A DNA stretch of 64,000 nt, taken from the NCBI RefSeq assembly GCF_009295825.1, contig NZ_WHKF01000002.1, forward strand, positions 744,001 through 808,000, in the 5' to 3' direction. The position numbers and the translations under genes were made by a program. This DNA comes from Marinifilum sp. N1E240 (GTDB lineage Bacteria; Bacteroidota; Bacteroidia; Bacteroidales; Marinifilaceae). The notes under the pieces were generated by a model. It was given only the letters and a program-made list of their open reading frames with translations. It searched no databases and was not told where the DNA came from. Of this stretch, positions 26,034-35,469 are shown piece by piece (within the stretch, counting starts at the first letter, position 1; every line of letters begins with the position of its first letter).

Positions 26034-27695
26034 ATGGATAAAATGAAAAAATACAATCATATGAGAAATAATATAACAGGCTTACTTTGTGCAATACTTT
26101 TGGTATTGGCAGGCTGTAGCGATGATTTCCTGGAGCGCTCTCCAAGCGATCAGGTATCTTCAACAAATTTCTTTACACAAGAGAAAGATTTGGTTTATGC
26201 TGTGAATGCGGTTTATGCATCAATTGGCTTTAACAGCTGGGAAACTACCTATGGATATTCAACCGATTTACTACGTGTTGAAAATTTAACAGACAATGCT
26301 TTGGATCATCATTCGTGGAATGCAGGATATCGATTGGCAGACGGATCAGCCTCTGCATACGACTGGTATGTGGAACACCGCTGGAGAGAGAGATACAGAG
26401 GAATTCAAAGAGCCAACAGAATATTTGAGGGTGCCGATGGTGTAACCGATATCCTTACAGAGAAAAAGCTAAGATTATTGGCAGAGGCGAAGTTTCTAAG
26501 AGCATATTTCTATTTTGATTTGGTTTATCTGTTTGGGGATGTACCTTTTATAACAAATAGTCTAACGCCTGATGAAGCTGCTGAAAGTACCAGAACAGAT
26601 AAACAAACGATTTTGAATGCTATGGTTGAAGACTTATCGGCAGCAGCAACCGACCTTCCCGATGTTTATTCCAGTGATGATTTGGGTAGGGTGACCAAAG
26701 GTGCAGCAATCTCTTTAAAAGCAAGAATCTTGCTTTATCAGGAAAAATGGGCAGAAGCAGCAAGTGCAGCCAAAGAGGTAATGGATATGAGCATTTACAG
26801 CATCTATCCAAGCTATCAGAAAATGTTTACCTACGAAGGAATTAACAATTCGGAGGTGATTTTTGATTTGCAGGAGATGCACGAAAAACAATGGAACTTT
26901 ACCATGCAAAATTATGGACCCAACTCAACAGGAGGCTGGAGTAGTGGCTGTCCATTGCAATCATTGGTAGATAGCTATGAATGTACTGATGGCAATACCA
27001 TAGATGTATCACCATTATTCGATCCAAATCAACCCTATGTAAATCGTGATCCTCGATTGACACATTCTATTCTTTATCCTGGTAATGATTGGCGAGGAGG
27101 GGTTTTCAATAGTATCCCAGGAGCTACTTATCCGGGTAAGGAAATTGTTTCGGGTGACGATTTAACCGACGGAACAGGAGGACAGTGGAATAAAACTGCC
27201 ACAGGTTATAACTGGCTGAAATACATCTCTGAAGAAGATATCGATAACGGAGATTATTGGAATGGCGCGATACATTTTATTTTGATTAGGTATGCAGAAA
27301 TATTGCTAACTTATGCTGAAGCAAAAATTGAGAACGATGATATCGATCAATCAGTTTACGATGCCATAAACGAAGTTCGTCAGCGTCCTGATGTCAACAT
27401 GCCGCTGATTACTCCAGGAAAAACAAAGGAGCAATTGCGCACAATTGTGCGACGTGAACGTAGAGTAGAGTTGGCTTTTGAAGGTTTGCGATTACTGGAT
27501 ATTCGCAGATGGAAAATTGCAGAACAAGTAATGCCAGGTACACCCGATGGACTTACTTATACTGATCCGATTTCATCAGAAGAGGTAACCCTTTCCTGGG
27601 GAGAGCGTAGCTTTAATCCAAATAAACATTACCTGTGGCCAATACCACAGGCAGAAATAGATATTTCTCATTTAGAACAAAATCCTGGATGGTAA
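26034..27695 (+). CDS. SusD-like surface glycan-binding lipoprotein
   Basis: A 553-residue lipoprotein. Lipobox LVLAGC with the lipidated Cys near residue 28, then the SusD/RagB start SDDFLERSPSDQVSS. TPR-like helices carry the family motifs ERYRGIQRANRIFEG, LLAEAKFLRAYFYFDLVYLFGDVPFI and ILLTYAEAKIEN, and the C-terminal RRERRVELAFEGLRLLDIRRWKIAE. It caps the SusC barrel outside the cell and binds the incoming glycan. It lies 8 bases after susC. A strong stem-loop follows it and separates it from the hydrolase genes. An ATG at 26043 is an alternative start. Confidence 0.95.
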   Translation: MDKMKKYNHMRNNITGLLCAILLVLAGCSDDFLERSPSDQVSSTNFFTQEKDLVYAVNAVYASIGFNSWETTYGYSTDLLRVENLTDNALDHHSWNAGYRLADGSASAYDWYVEHRWRERYRGIQRANRIFEGADGVTDILTEKKLRLLAEAKFLRAYFYFDLVYLFGDVPFITNSLTPDEAAESTRTDKQTILNAMVEDLSAAATDLPDVYSSDDLGRVTKGAAISLKARILLYQEKWAEAASAAKEVMDMSIYSIYPSYQKMFTYEGINNSEVIFDLQEMHEKQWNFTMQNYGPNSTGGWSSGCPLQSLVDSYECTDGNTIDVSPLFDPNQPYVNRDPRLTHSILYPGNDWRGGVFNSIPGATYPGKEIVSGDDLTDGTGGQWNKTATGYNWLKYISEEDIDNGDYWNGAIHFILIRYAEILLTYAEAKIENDDIDQSVYDAINEVRQRPDVNMPLITPGKTKEQLRTIVRRERRVELAFEGLRLLDIRRWKIAEQVMPGTPDGLTYTDPISSEEVTLSWGERSFNPNKHYLWPIPQAEIDISHLEQNPGW

Positions 27696-27701
27696 AAACA
27701 G

Positions 27702-27733
27702 GTATTCCCGGAGGGGATCTCCGGGAATACTTT
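27702..27733 (+). terminator. Stem-loop between susD and the hydrolase genes
   Basis: A perfect 12-bp stem (GTATTCCCGGAG / CTCCGGGAATAC) with a 5-base loop, only 7 bases after the susD stop, followed by a weak TTTAC tail. Such hairpins after susCD often stabilise the susCD message or partly end transcription. Confidence 0.65.
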
Positions 27734-27963
27734 ACACTTCATTAGCGAACAACCAAATTGGGAGAATGCTAATGATTACAGACAGGTAGTGGGATTGCCG
27801 TGGATACAAAAATATAGTCCCGGCAGGAAAAAGAAATGAATATGAAACGAACATGTAATTTCATCATTCTAAAATCCTCAAGCGAGAATGATTAAAATTT
27901 ATGTGAATTCCTGAATGTATTCAATTCTTTTGAACACTTAAGACATCAAAAAATTTTACACAG

Positions 27964-30345
27964 ATGAAACGAACAATTGTAGCAATGCTCTTCTGCATAA
28001 TCCTTCAAAATGGAATGGGGCAGGAAAAAGTATTTCCAGGAGCTGATGAAAATACTCCATCCAAAGCACAGTATTTTTCCTGGATCAATAACACCAACGA
28101 AGGAGCAACCGAAGAACAAACCCTAATCAATCTCGATTTTTTTCAATGGTTGAACGAAGAGTATGGAATGATTTTAGACATTTATGCATTTGATGCCGGA
28201 GCCATTGATGGAAAACGTTTTTACGGAAGTGTACATTCAGATCGCTTTCAAAAGCAGTTTCCAAATGGGTTTGATCCTATGTATGCAAAGGCAAAGACCA
28301 TGGGCACACGACTTGGTGTTTGGGGAGGACCTGATGGTTTTGGAGATAGTGAGAAGGAAAAACAAGCACGTATCATCCAAATGAGTAATCTCTGTAAAGA
28401 TTATGAATTTGCTCTTTTTAAATTTGATGCCGTCTGTGGACCCTTGCGTCCTGAAAAAGAAGATGCCTTTATTGAGATGATGAAAGCTTGCAGAACCTAC
28501 AGCCCCGATCTAATTCTTCTGAATCATCGTTTGGGTCTGAACAAAGGGAAAGCACATGCGACTACCTTTTTGTGGGGAGGTCAGGAAACTTACATTGATG
28601 TGTTTACATCCAATTCTACAACTGCGCCACACCATCGGGCAGGTGCACTGGAAAGAGGATTGGTTCCGGGCTTAAAGAGATTAACCGAAGATCATGGTGT
28701 TTGCATTTCCTCATGTCTGGATTACTGGGATGACGATTTGATTCTACAGGCTTTTAATCGCAATATGATATTGGCACCAGAGATTTATGGCAATCCTTGG
28801 TTACTAAAAGATGCCGAATTCGCCAAGCTGGCAAGAATTTACAATTTGCATCGCAAGTATGGTGAAATTTTGGTGAATGGTATGGTATTACCAGAAGAGA
28901 AGTACGGAAAATCAGCAGTTTCAAGAGGTGATGATCAAACAAGGCTGATCACCTTAAGAAATTTGACCTGGGAACCTATTACATATACCATAAAATTGGA
29001 TCAGGAAATTGGCTTACACACGAGAGATAAAATTGAAGTGCGCCAGTACCATCCTACTGAAAAAATATTGGGATCCTTTCAGAAAGGAAACGAGATAGAA
29101 GTGGAGGTAGCGCCCTATCGTTCCTGTTTGATAATGGCAACAGCCAAACCTTGTGATGAACTGGGGATAATAGGAGCAGACTATGAAGTAGTTCGAAATG
29201 TTAGCGGGAAACCTGTGATCATAAAAGTACTTGGAATGCCTGGAACGAATGCCAAGATTCAGCTTACCAATGCATCCAATTACAAAAAGGCAAGACTAAA
29301 TGGCAAATCAAGTGTAACACTGGCAAAAGGCAAAAGCCTTAAGCTTCAGTTTAAAGGTGATGAATTAAAGCAGGATTTACATCGTAAATTGGCTGATTTA
29401 TCGCAAATAGAAATCCCTGAAGATGCCAATTCATTGTACGAAGCAACATGCTTTGCTGCAGATAACAATGCTTTAGAAGTTCGTTCCTTACAACGATCGG
29501 GAGCAAGTAAAATTCCACAGGTTCAGAAAGCGCGTGATGCATTCTTCAATCAATCAGTATTTGTTGACAGGGGGGTATGGGATAAAAATCTCTTCGATGG
29601 AAACAGGAATACAGGGTTTTGGCCAAGCAGAAAATACAATATAGATCAAAAAGTAGAGGGCGGATGCTTTCGTCTGGATTTGGGAGAGATTACCGATCTG
29701 GATCAGCTTATTATTCGGGTTCCTGATGATTTTTCGTTGCAGCCATTGCTCAGGGACGAAGGGAACTATGCCGAAGTATCAGCCGATCTGAAAAACTGGA
29801 AAACGATTACCTACTATGCAGGAGAAGAGATGAGAATCAACATATCAGAACCCATACGATATCTTAGATTGTGGGCTCAGCCAGGGCGAATTGTGGAAAT
29901 TGAAGGACTTAAAAATGGTCAAAAGCTAGACAGAAGCATATGGAGGGCATCAAACCTATTTGCACATGCAGAAAGAAAAAAAACGGTAAAAGCCTGGGCT
30001 ACAAAATTCACATTGGATGAAATTGCAGAGGGAAGCTACCTATCTATTGCCATTAATGGTAAACATGGTACAGAAGGAGCTTATGCTGCAGCCAAAATAG
30101 ATGGAAAATATATAGGCTGCCCCGATAGAAGTGTCTCCTATCCATCAAATACATGGGAGTTTGTCAACTCTAAAAGAGATTCCAATTACACCTACTATAT
30201 TCCTTTAAATGAACATATGAAAGGGAAGGAGATGGAAGTATTTGTGTTGGGATCTGATAAAGAAAACATAGATGTAAAACCAGAAGTATGGATATCTGCC
30301 TACCCGTCGCCATACCAAGAACAATTTATAGAACTTAAAAAATAA
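27964..30345 (+). CDS. Putative clan GH-D-like glycoside hydrolase with C-terminal discoidin-like region
   Basis: A 793-residue secreted protein with a signal peptide of about 19 residues (MKRTIVAMLFCIILQNGMGQ). Residues about 35-330 look like a TIM barrel of the alpha-galactosidase clan: MILDIYAFDAGAIDG, MGTRLGVWGGPDGFGD, then ALFKFDAVCG with Asp155 in a K-x-D position, which is the nucleophile position in GH27/GH36, and LILLNHRLGLNKG. A beta-domain follows at about 330-400. Residues about 530-660 (FDGNRNTGFWPSRKYN, CFRLDLGEITDLDQLIIRVP) resemble an F5/8-type carbohydrate-binding fold. It sits between susD and GH97, which also points to alpha-galactosides. The family assignment is inference from motifs. 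Confidence 0.65.
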   Translation: MKRTIVAMLFCIILQNGMGQEKVFPGADENTPSKAQYFSWINNTNEGATEEQTLINLDFFQWLNEEYGMILDIYAFDAGAIDGKRFYGSVHSDRFQKQFPNGFDPMYAKAKTMGTRLGVWGGPDGFGDSEKEKQARIIQMSNLCKDYEFALFKFDAVCGPLRPEKEDAFIEMMKACRTYSPDLILLNHRLGLNKGKAHATTFLWGGQETYIDVFTSNSTTAPHHRAGALERGLVPGLKRLTEDHGVCISSCLDYWDDDLILQAFNRNMILAPEIYGNPWLLKDAEFAKLARIYNLHRKYGEILVNGMVLPEEKYGKSAVSRGDDQTRLITLRNLTWEPITYTIKLDQEIGLHTRDKIEVRQYHPTEKILGSFQKGNEIEVEVAPYRSCLIMATAKPCDELGIIGADYEVVRNVSGKPVIIKVLGMPGTNAKIQLTNASNYKKARLNGKSSVTLAKGKSLKLQFKGDELKQDLHRKLADLSQIEIPEDANSLYEATCFAADNNALEVRSLQRSGASKIPQVQKARDAFFNQSVFVDRGVWDKNLFDGNRNTGFWPSRKYNIDQKVEGGCFRLDLGEITDLDQLIIRVPDDFSLQPLLRDEGNYAEVSADLKNWKTITYYAGEEMRINISEPIRYLRLWAQPGRIVEIEGLKNGQKLDRSIWRASNLFAHAERKKTVKAWATKFTLDEIAEGSYLSIAINGKHGTEGAYAAAKIDGKYIGCPDRSVSYPSNTWEFVNSKRDSNYTYYIPLNEHMKGKEMEVFVLGSDKENIDVKPEVWISAYPSPYQEQFIELKK

Positions 30346-30354
30346 ACTGGCATC

Positions 30355-32304
30355 ATGACTAGAAAATTAATTTGCCTAATGAGCCTTTGCTTGTGCTTTA
30401 ACGTATTGTTTGCAAAGGAATACAAACTTCAATCGCCTGATAAAAATACAAGTATAAAAATCCAAATTGGAGGCGATTTGACTTTTAGCCTAAGCTACAA
30501 GCAAACTGCTTTACTAAATCCAACAAGTATTGGAATGCAGCTGGAAGATGCAGAATTGGGGATAAATCCAATTGCAATTGAAAAGCAGACCAACACGGTA
30601 AACCGAATTGTAAGACCTGAAATTCGGGAAAAATCTGAAACAATTCATGAGCTCTACAATGAGTTAAAACTATCCTTTAAAAAAGGCTTTAATGTGGTAT
30701 TCAGAGCTTATAATAATGGAATTGCTTATCGTTTTGAAACCAGTTTTCCGCAGGACATCACCGTTAAATCGGAATCAGCTTATTTTCAATTTGCACAGAA
30801 TAATTTGGTGTACTGGCCAAAGGAAAGAAGCTTTCATTCCAATAACCAGGTGTATTATGATTTTACCTCCTTGGGTGAACTGTCGGCGAAAGATCTGGGC
30901 AGCCTACCTGTGCTAATGGACACAGGAAAAGGTGTGAAGTTGGTTATTGGCGAAACCGATTTGGAAGATTACCCAGGCATGTGGTTCAAAGGTGCAGAAG
31001 GAAGTTCCCTGGTATCAACTTTTCCCGCTTATCCAAATAAAACAGAGCAGGTAGGCGACAGAGATGTTTTTGTAAGAGATCGTAAGGATTACATCGCCAA
31101 AACCAAAGGGACAAGAACTTTTCCCTGGCGCTACATGGCCATCGCTGAAAAAGACGCCGATTTAATCACCAATCAAATATCCTGGCTATTGGCCGATGCT
31201 TGCGAACTGGAAGATCATTCATGGATCAAGCCTGGAAAAGTCGCCTGGGACTGGTGGAATGCTAATAATGTGTATGGAGTTAATTTTCGTGCCGGTATCA
31301 ATACGGAAACCTATAAGTATTACATTGATTTTGCTGCCGATTATGGTTTGGAGTACATCATTCTGGACGAAGGTTGGTACGAACTGGGAGATCTGCTAAA
31401 AATCGTCCCTGAAATGGATATGGAGGAACTAAGTAGCTATGCAAAAAAGAAAGGTGTAGGCTTAATTCTTTGGGTAGTATGGAAAACCTTAGACGACCAG
31501 TTGGAAGAAGCACTAAATCAGTTCCAAAGGTGGGATATTAAAGGCATAAAGGTCGATTTTATGGACAAGGATGACCAGTGGATGGTGAATTACTATCACA
31601 AAATTGCCAGAGAAGCTGCTAAAAGAGAATTGCTTGTTAATTTTCATGGTTCTTATAAACCAGCCGGTTTAAGAAGGAAATTTCCGAATGTAATCACCCG
31701 AGAAGGTGTAAACGGGGGAGAACAATACAAGTGGAGCTTGCGACAAACACCGGAACACAATTTAATAACGCCTTTTTCGCGTATGCTAGCTGGTCCAATG
31801 GATTATACGCCGGGAGCAATGAACAATGCTCAGAAAAAGAACTACAAACCAATTTTCGATCGACCAATGAGTATGGGGACGCGTTGTCATCAATTGGCTA
31901 TGTATGTTGCCTACGAGAGTCCTTTGCAAATGCTGTGCGATAATCCTTCCAATTACCGCAAAGAACCAGAATGCATGAAGTTTCTATCGGCAGTACCAAG
32001 CGTTTGGGATGAAACCAGAGTGCTGGATGCTAAAATATCCGACTACTTGTTATTAGCCCGACGAAAAGGAAACGACTGGTATGTAGCTGCCATGACGGAT
32101 TGGGATGCACGTACGCTCAAAGTAGATCTTTCTTTTTTACCGAAAGGGAAACAATATAAAATGTGCATTTATCAGGATGGGATCAATGCGGATCGGAACG
32201 CTACAGACTTTAGCATGAAAGAAATTATTGTTGATCACACCTATAAGGGAGAAGTGAAAATGGCAAAAGGAGGAGGTATGGCAGCAATGCTTAAACCTCT
32301 ATAA
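30355..32304 (+). CDS. Glycoside hydrolase family 97, probably retaining alpha-galactosidase type
   Basis: A 649-residue secreted enzyme related to SusB. A signal peptide of about 20 residues (LICLMSLCLCFNVLFAKEY) is followed by the N-terminal beta-super-sandwich (LQSPDKNTSIKIQIGGDLTFSL), the TIM barrel from about residue 290 (KVAWDWWNANNVYG, YIILDEGWY, GVGLILWVVWKTL, IKVDFMDKDDQ, LVNFHGSYKPAGLRR, ITREGVNGGE), and a C-terminal beta-domain. Asp401 in KVDFMDKDDQ matches the place of the nucleophile of retaining GH97 alpha-galactosidases; inverting alpha-glucosidases lack it. It lies 9 bases after the GH-D-like gene and ends the utilisation locus. Confidence 0.88.
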   Translation: MTRKLICLMSLCLCFNVLFAKEYKLQSPDKNTSIKIQIGGDLTFSLSYKQTALLNPTSIGMQLEDAELGINPIAIEKQTNTVNRIVRPEIREKSETIHELYNELKLSFKKGFNVVFRAYNNGIAYRFETSFPQDITVKSESAYFQFAQNNLVYWPKERSFHSNNQVYYDFTSLGELSAKDLGSLPVLMDTGKGVKLVIGETDLEDYPGMWFKGAEGSSLVSTFPAYPNKTEQVGDRDVFVRDRKDYIAKTKGTRTFPWRYMAIAEKDADLITNQISWLLADACELEDHSWIKPGKVAWDWWNANNVYGVNFRAGINTETYKYYIDFAADYGLEYIILDEGWYELGDLLKIVPEMDMEELSSYAKKKGVGLILWVVWKTLDDQLEEALNQFQRWDIKGIKVDFMDKDDQWMVNYYHKIAREAAKRELLVNFHGSYKPAGLRRKFPNVITREGVNGGEQYKWSLRQTPEHNLITPFSRMLAGPMDYTPGAMNNAQKKNYKPIFDRPMSMGTRCHQLAMYVAYESPLQMLCDNPSNYRKEPECMKFLSAVPSVWDETRVLDAKISDYLLLARRKGNDWYVAAMTDWDARTLKVDLSFLPKGKQYKMCIYQDGINADRNATDFSMKEIIVDHTYKGEVKMAKGGGMAAMLKPL

Positions 32305-32313
32305 CTTCATGCC

Positions 32314-32442
32314 ATAAGAGACAAGAAAGACTTGGACGAAGCTAGTGGTGCTTACAAAGACATCGATGTAATCATGGCTAACCAGCAGGATTTGATGAAA
32401 ATTCTGGTTAAATTGGAGCCACTGGCTGTTGTAAAAGGATAA
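32314..32442 (+). pseudogene. C-terminal fragment of rtcB (RNA ligase)
   Basis: Directly after the GH97 stop codon, and in the same frame, an open stretch reads LDEASGAYKDIDVIMANQ, then VKLEPLAVVKG and a stop at 32440-32442. This is the typical end of RtcB tRNA-splicing/RNA-repair ligases, whose full length is about 460-480 residues. Only the last 40 or so codons remain, with no start codon or ribosome site. A terminator follows at once, as after an intact gene. The junction marks a deletion or insertion endpoint. Confidence 0.7.
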
Positions 32443-32468
32443 GGAAGTGCTATTGCACTTCCTTTTTT
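32443..32468 (+). terminator. Terminator after the rtcB fragment
   Basis: A perfect 8-bp stem GGAAGTGC / GCACTTCC, loop TATT, and a T6 tail. The same hairpin is duplicated at 35470-35495. Confidence 0.85.
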
Positions 32469-32575
32469 GCTTTCATACCCGAATAGGATTACATAAAAAA
32501 CACATTACTACAATTAAAATCCATTCGATTCCATGTTCTAACTACTTTCACTTTTCAAATATTTTGTTAGCTTTG
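32443..32575 (+). repeat. 133-bp direct repeat, left copy (copy B of the dispersed promoter repeat)
   Basis: A terminator hairpin, a linker CATACCCGAATAGGATTACA and a promoter ending in TAGCTTTG (32568-32575). The other copy, of the same length, is at 35470-35602. The two flank the lipoprotein gene pair. The part from 32485 on also matches copy A at 16603-16692. Confidence 0.8.
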
Positions 32576-32749
32576 AAGCTGAAATTAGTATCATAAATAA
32601 AATTCTATCTTCATTAAAATACTCTCTAGTAAAGTTTAATATTTACTCTTTCAAATTTAATGATAGATAAATTATTATCATTATTTAAAACAGAACCTTT
32701 TTAATAATTTGCAAGAATAATTCTAATCCTAAATTAACTATTATAGAAA

Positions 32750-34072
32750 ATGAACAAGTCTTTTCTTCTACTTATCCTCCTAATGATCACATTCTGGGGC
32801 TGTAATTCAGATGACGATGAATTTGATCAGGCTGATCCTCCCAAAAAGCTTGAAGTAATAAGTGGAAACAATCAAATTGGATTTCCTGGACATCAATTAA
32901 CGGATACTATTAAAATTAGAATCGTTCCAAACAAAATTGAGGATTTGAACAAATACTGGCATGAAGTAGACGGTAGTATTTCAAGACTTTCAAGTCAACT
33001 TAAAATAGTTGACAATGAAATACATATTAATCTTGTTTGGACTTTAAGGAACTATTTTGATGGAGATCCGAATTTAAAAATTTATTTATTTGGATGTGAA
33101 AGACAACAGAAATGGTGGTTATGTGAACCATTGGAAACCATTGTAATAAATGCAAAATTTAAAGGATATTGGGATCTTGTGTTTGAAAATCCAGATAAAA
33201 ATATTCATAGACCCGGAGATTTTTATGACATACATTTTTCAGATGATAAAAATGGTATAGTGGTTGGAGATTACCATACGAGCTACTTAAAAACCAAGAA
33301 TGGTGGAGACTCCTGGGAATTTGATAATGTTATAGATAGAAATTTATATCAATTGCATTTTACCGATCCTCTTAATGGAATAGCTATTGGAACTAATAAT
33401 TATGCTTACTTTACAAGTGATGGGGGACAAAGTTTTCAATTTAGAGATTGGAATCCACCAATTATTGGTCATTTGGGATCTGCAGATTATTTCATGTTAA
33501 GTACAGATAACATCCTTAGTGTAGGTAAAGAAGGCAAATTAACAAAATCCATTGATAGTGGTAAAAGCTGGATTACTTATGAGGAATTACCAATTAAAAG
33601 TTGGTTTTATTCTCTAGTGAGTCCAGATGGTATTAATTGTTATGCATGTGGTGAATTGGGAAGAATTGTAAAATCCACTGATAGTGGCAATACCTGGGTT
33701 CAACAGAATGTTGAAACAAATTACAATTTAAAGGAGATTTGGTTTTGGGACAAGGAGAACGGATTTGCCGGTGGAGATCAGGGATGTTTGGTAAAAACCA
33801 AAAACGGAGGGAAAGATTGGAAGCTTATTAAAACTGGAATTACATCCTCAATAATTGGGATATATTTCGCCAATAAGAACACGGGATATCTTGTTTCTGA
33901 TAAAGGTGAAATTGCAAGGAGTGTGGATGGAGGGTTGAATTGGCGCTTTATATGGTCCGAAAATCAGGATATTTTTAATGTCTACAAATTGAATAAAGTG
34001 TATTTTAAAATGCCTTATTTATTTGGGGTAGAGGAGAGTAATGTTTATAGATGTTTTTTAGGTGATGATTAA
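32750..34072 (+). CDS. Beta-propeller (BNR/YCF48-type) lipoprotein with N-terminal sandwich domain
   Basis: A 440-residue lipoprotein: lipobox ITFWGC with Cys near residue 18, then an acidic export-type stretch SDDDEFDQADPP, which in Bacteroidota favours surface exposure. Residues about 33-135 form a beta-domain that begins LEVISGNNQIGFPG. From about 140 on there are BNR-type repeats: KTKNGGDSWEF, TSDGGQSF, SIDSGKSW, STDSGNTW, TKNGGKDW and SVDGGLNW, which make a propeller related to photosystem assembly factor YCF48. It overlaps the next gene by 8 bases, and the two share the N-terminal domain. Role unknown; surface binding is inference. Confidence 0.75.
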   Translation: MNKSFLLLILLMITFWGCNSDDDEFDQADPPKKLEVISGNNQIGFPGHQLTDTIKIRIVPNKIEDLNKYWHEVDGSISRLSSQLKIVDNEIHINLVWTLRNYFDGDPNLKIYLFGCERQQKWWLCEPLETIVINAKFKGYWDLVFENPDKNIHRPGDFYDIHFSDDKNGIVVGDYHTSYLKTKNGGDSWEFDNVIDRNLYQLHFTDPLNGIAIGTNNYAYFTSDGGQSFQFRDWNPPIIGHLGSADYFMLSTDNILSVGKEGKLTKSIDSGKSWITYEELPIKSWFYSLVSPDGINCYACGELGRIVKSTDSGNTWVQQNVETNYNLKEIWFWDKENGFAGGDQGCLVKTKNGGKDWKLIKTGITSSIIGIYFANKNTGYLVSDKGEIARSVDGGLNWRFIWSENQDIFNVYKLNKVYFKMPYLFGVEESNVYRCFLGDD

Positions 34073-35414
34073 AAAAAATAAATACCCCATTATATTCGCA
34101 ATAGGAATTATGATTTTAAATTCGGCTTGTGAAGATATTTTCGGATCTGATGATTCTTCACATGCTACCATTGAAGTTGTTGCTGGAGATAAACAAAACG
34201 GACACTTGGGTAGTACACTTAATATTCCCATAAAAATTAAAGGTCATGCTAAAAATAGTAATGGCAGACTTATGCTTAAATGTAAAACCTTTCAGGGTAA
34301 TGGTGGCTTAAACGATGGAATAGGAGATATTTACGAGTCCTCCTTAAAGAAATTGCTTACAGATGGTGAGACCGTTAGTTTTACATGGAGATTGGGCTGT
34401 GATCAAGAGAATCAGAAAATTAAGATATATGTACACGAAAGAAGGAGTGATGAAAAAGGTTTCTATGACAATGGATCCGGCTATAACGAACAAGCTTCAG
34501 ATTCCTTAATCATTGAATCGAACGGTACATTGAAGAAAGGATGGAATAGATCGGCAGGTTACTATAGACTTGATCCTTCAAGGATTAAAATACGATCATT
34601 TGATGGTCAAACCTTATTCATGATTAATAATTATCTCTATAGGTCGGATGATGGTGGACTAAATTGGGAAAAAGTAGAGGGAGTGCCTCACAATGGTTAC
34701 CTTTTCGATGCACAGTTTAATAGTCAGGGCACCTTATACGTATTAACAAGCGATAATGGTGTTTGCTACACCAATGATTTTGAAAATTGGGAATTCATAA
34801 ATAATGGTTTTGTGAAGGATAATAATCCTACCTGTTTTCTTGTGAGAGACGAAGTAATGTATGTGAGCTTTTATGGGGAAGGTATTTATAAGACTGTGAA
34901 TCAAGGCAAATTTTGGGAGAAATTACATGTGAAAAATAATCCCGGTTCCATCAACCATATTGCATGTCACCCCAACGGAGATATTTATTTGGTAGAAGAC
35001 TATCAAGGTTTGTGGGTATCAAAAGATCAGGGAGCATTGTGGAAATTAATATATCTTAATAGCTATGTAAATTATAAGATCGAAGATTTTAAGATTGATG
35101 ATAAAGGATTTCTCTATTTTGGATCACATGGTGCAAGTATTTCAAAATTATCACCTGAAAATTATGAGGGGGAAATTCATATTTATTTTTACAACAATAC
35201 TCGTAATAATCAGTTTGTTAATAATATAACAATTGAAAATGGAGAAGTTTATTATCTGGTAAATAATATGCACTATCCGGGTATATACTCTATTGCTAAC
35301 AATTGGCAATTAATAGATATAAACTTTAAAGGTCAGATAGATTTCTTTTATCGCAAGGCTGATGGAAACTTCCTCGTGCTTAAAGAGAATGGACTGTATT
35401 ACTATAATGAGTAA
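34065..35414 (+). CDS. Paralogous BNR-repeat lipoprotein
   Basis: A 449-residue lipoprotein with lipobox LNSAC (Cys near residue 21) and an acidic stretch (EDIFGSDDSS). Its N-terminal domain begins IEVVAGDKQNGHLGSTLNIP, which aligns with the same region of the upstream gene. The C-terminal half has propeller blades with YRSDDGGLNWEKV, TVNQGKFWEKL and VSKDQGALWKL. The ATG at 34065 overlaps the end of the upstream gene (34072), so the two proteins are translationally coupled. They form a two-gene cassette between the 133-bp direct repeats. Confidence 0.7.
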   Translation: MIKKNKYPIIFAIGIMILNSACEDIFGSDDSSHATIEVVAGDKQNGHLGSTLNIPIKIKGHAKNSNGRLMLKCKTFQGNGGLNDGIGDIYESSLKKLLTDGETVSFTWRLGCDQENQKIKIYVHERRSDEKGFYDNGSGYNEQASDSLIIESNGTLKKGWNRSAGYYRLDPSRIKIRSFDGQTLFMINNYLYRSDDGGLNWEKVEGVPHNGYLFDAQFNSQGTLYVLTSDNGVCYTNDFENWEFINNGFVKDNNPTCFLVRDEVMYVSFYGEGIYKTVNQGKFWEKLHVKNNPGSINHIACHPNGDIYLVEDYQGLWVSKDQGALWKLIYLNSYVNYKIEDFKIDDKGFLYFGSHGASISKLSPENYEGEIHIYFYNNTRNNQFVNNITIENGEVYYLVNNMHYPGIYSIANNWQLIDINFKGQIDFFYRKADGNFLVLKENGLYYYNE

Positions 35415-35469
35415 TGCAAAACTAAAATGAATATCCTCGGATGAGAACGGGATATAACAATTTTAAAAA

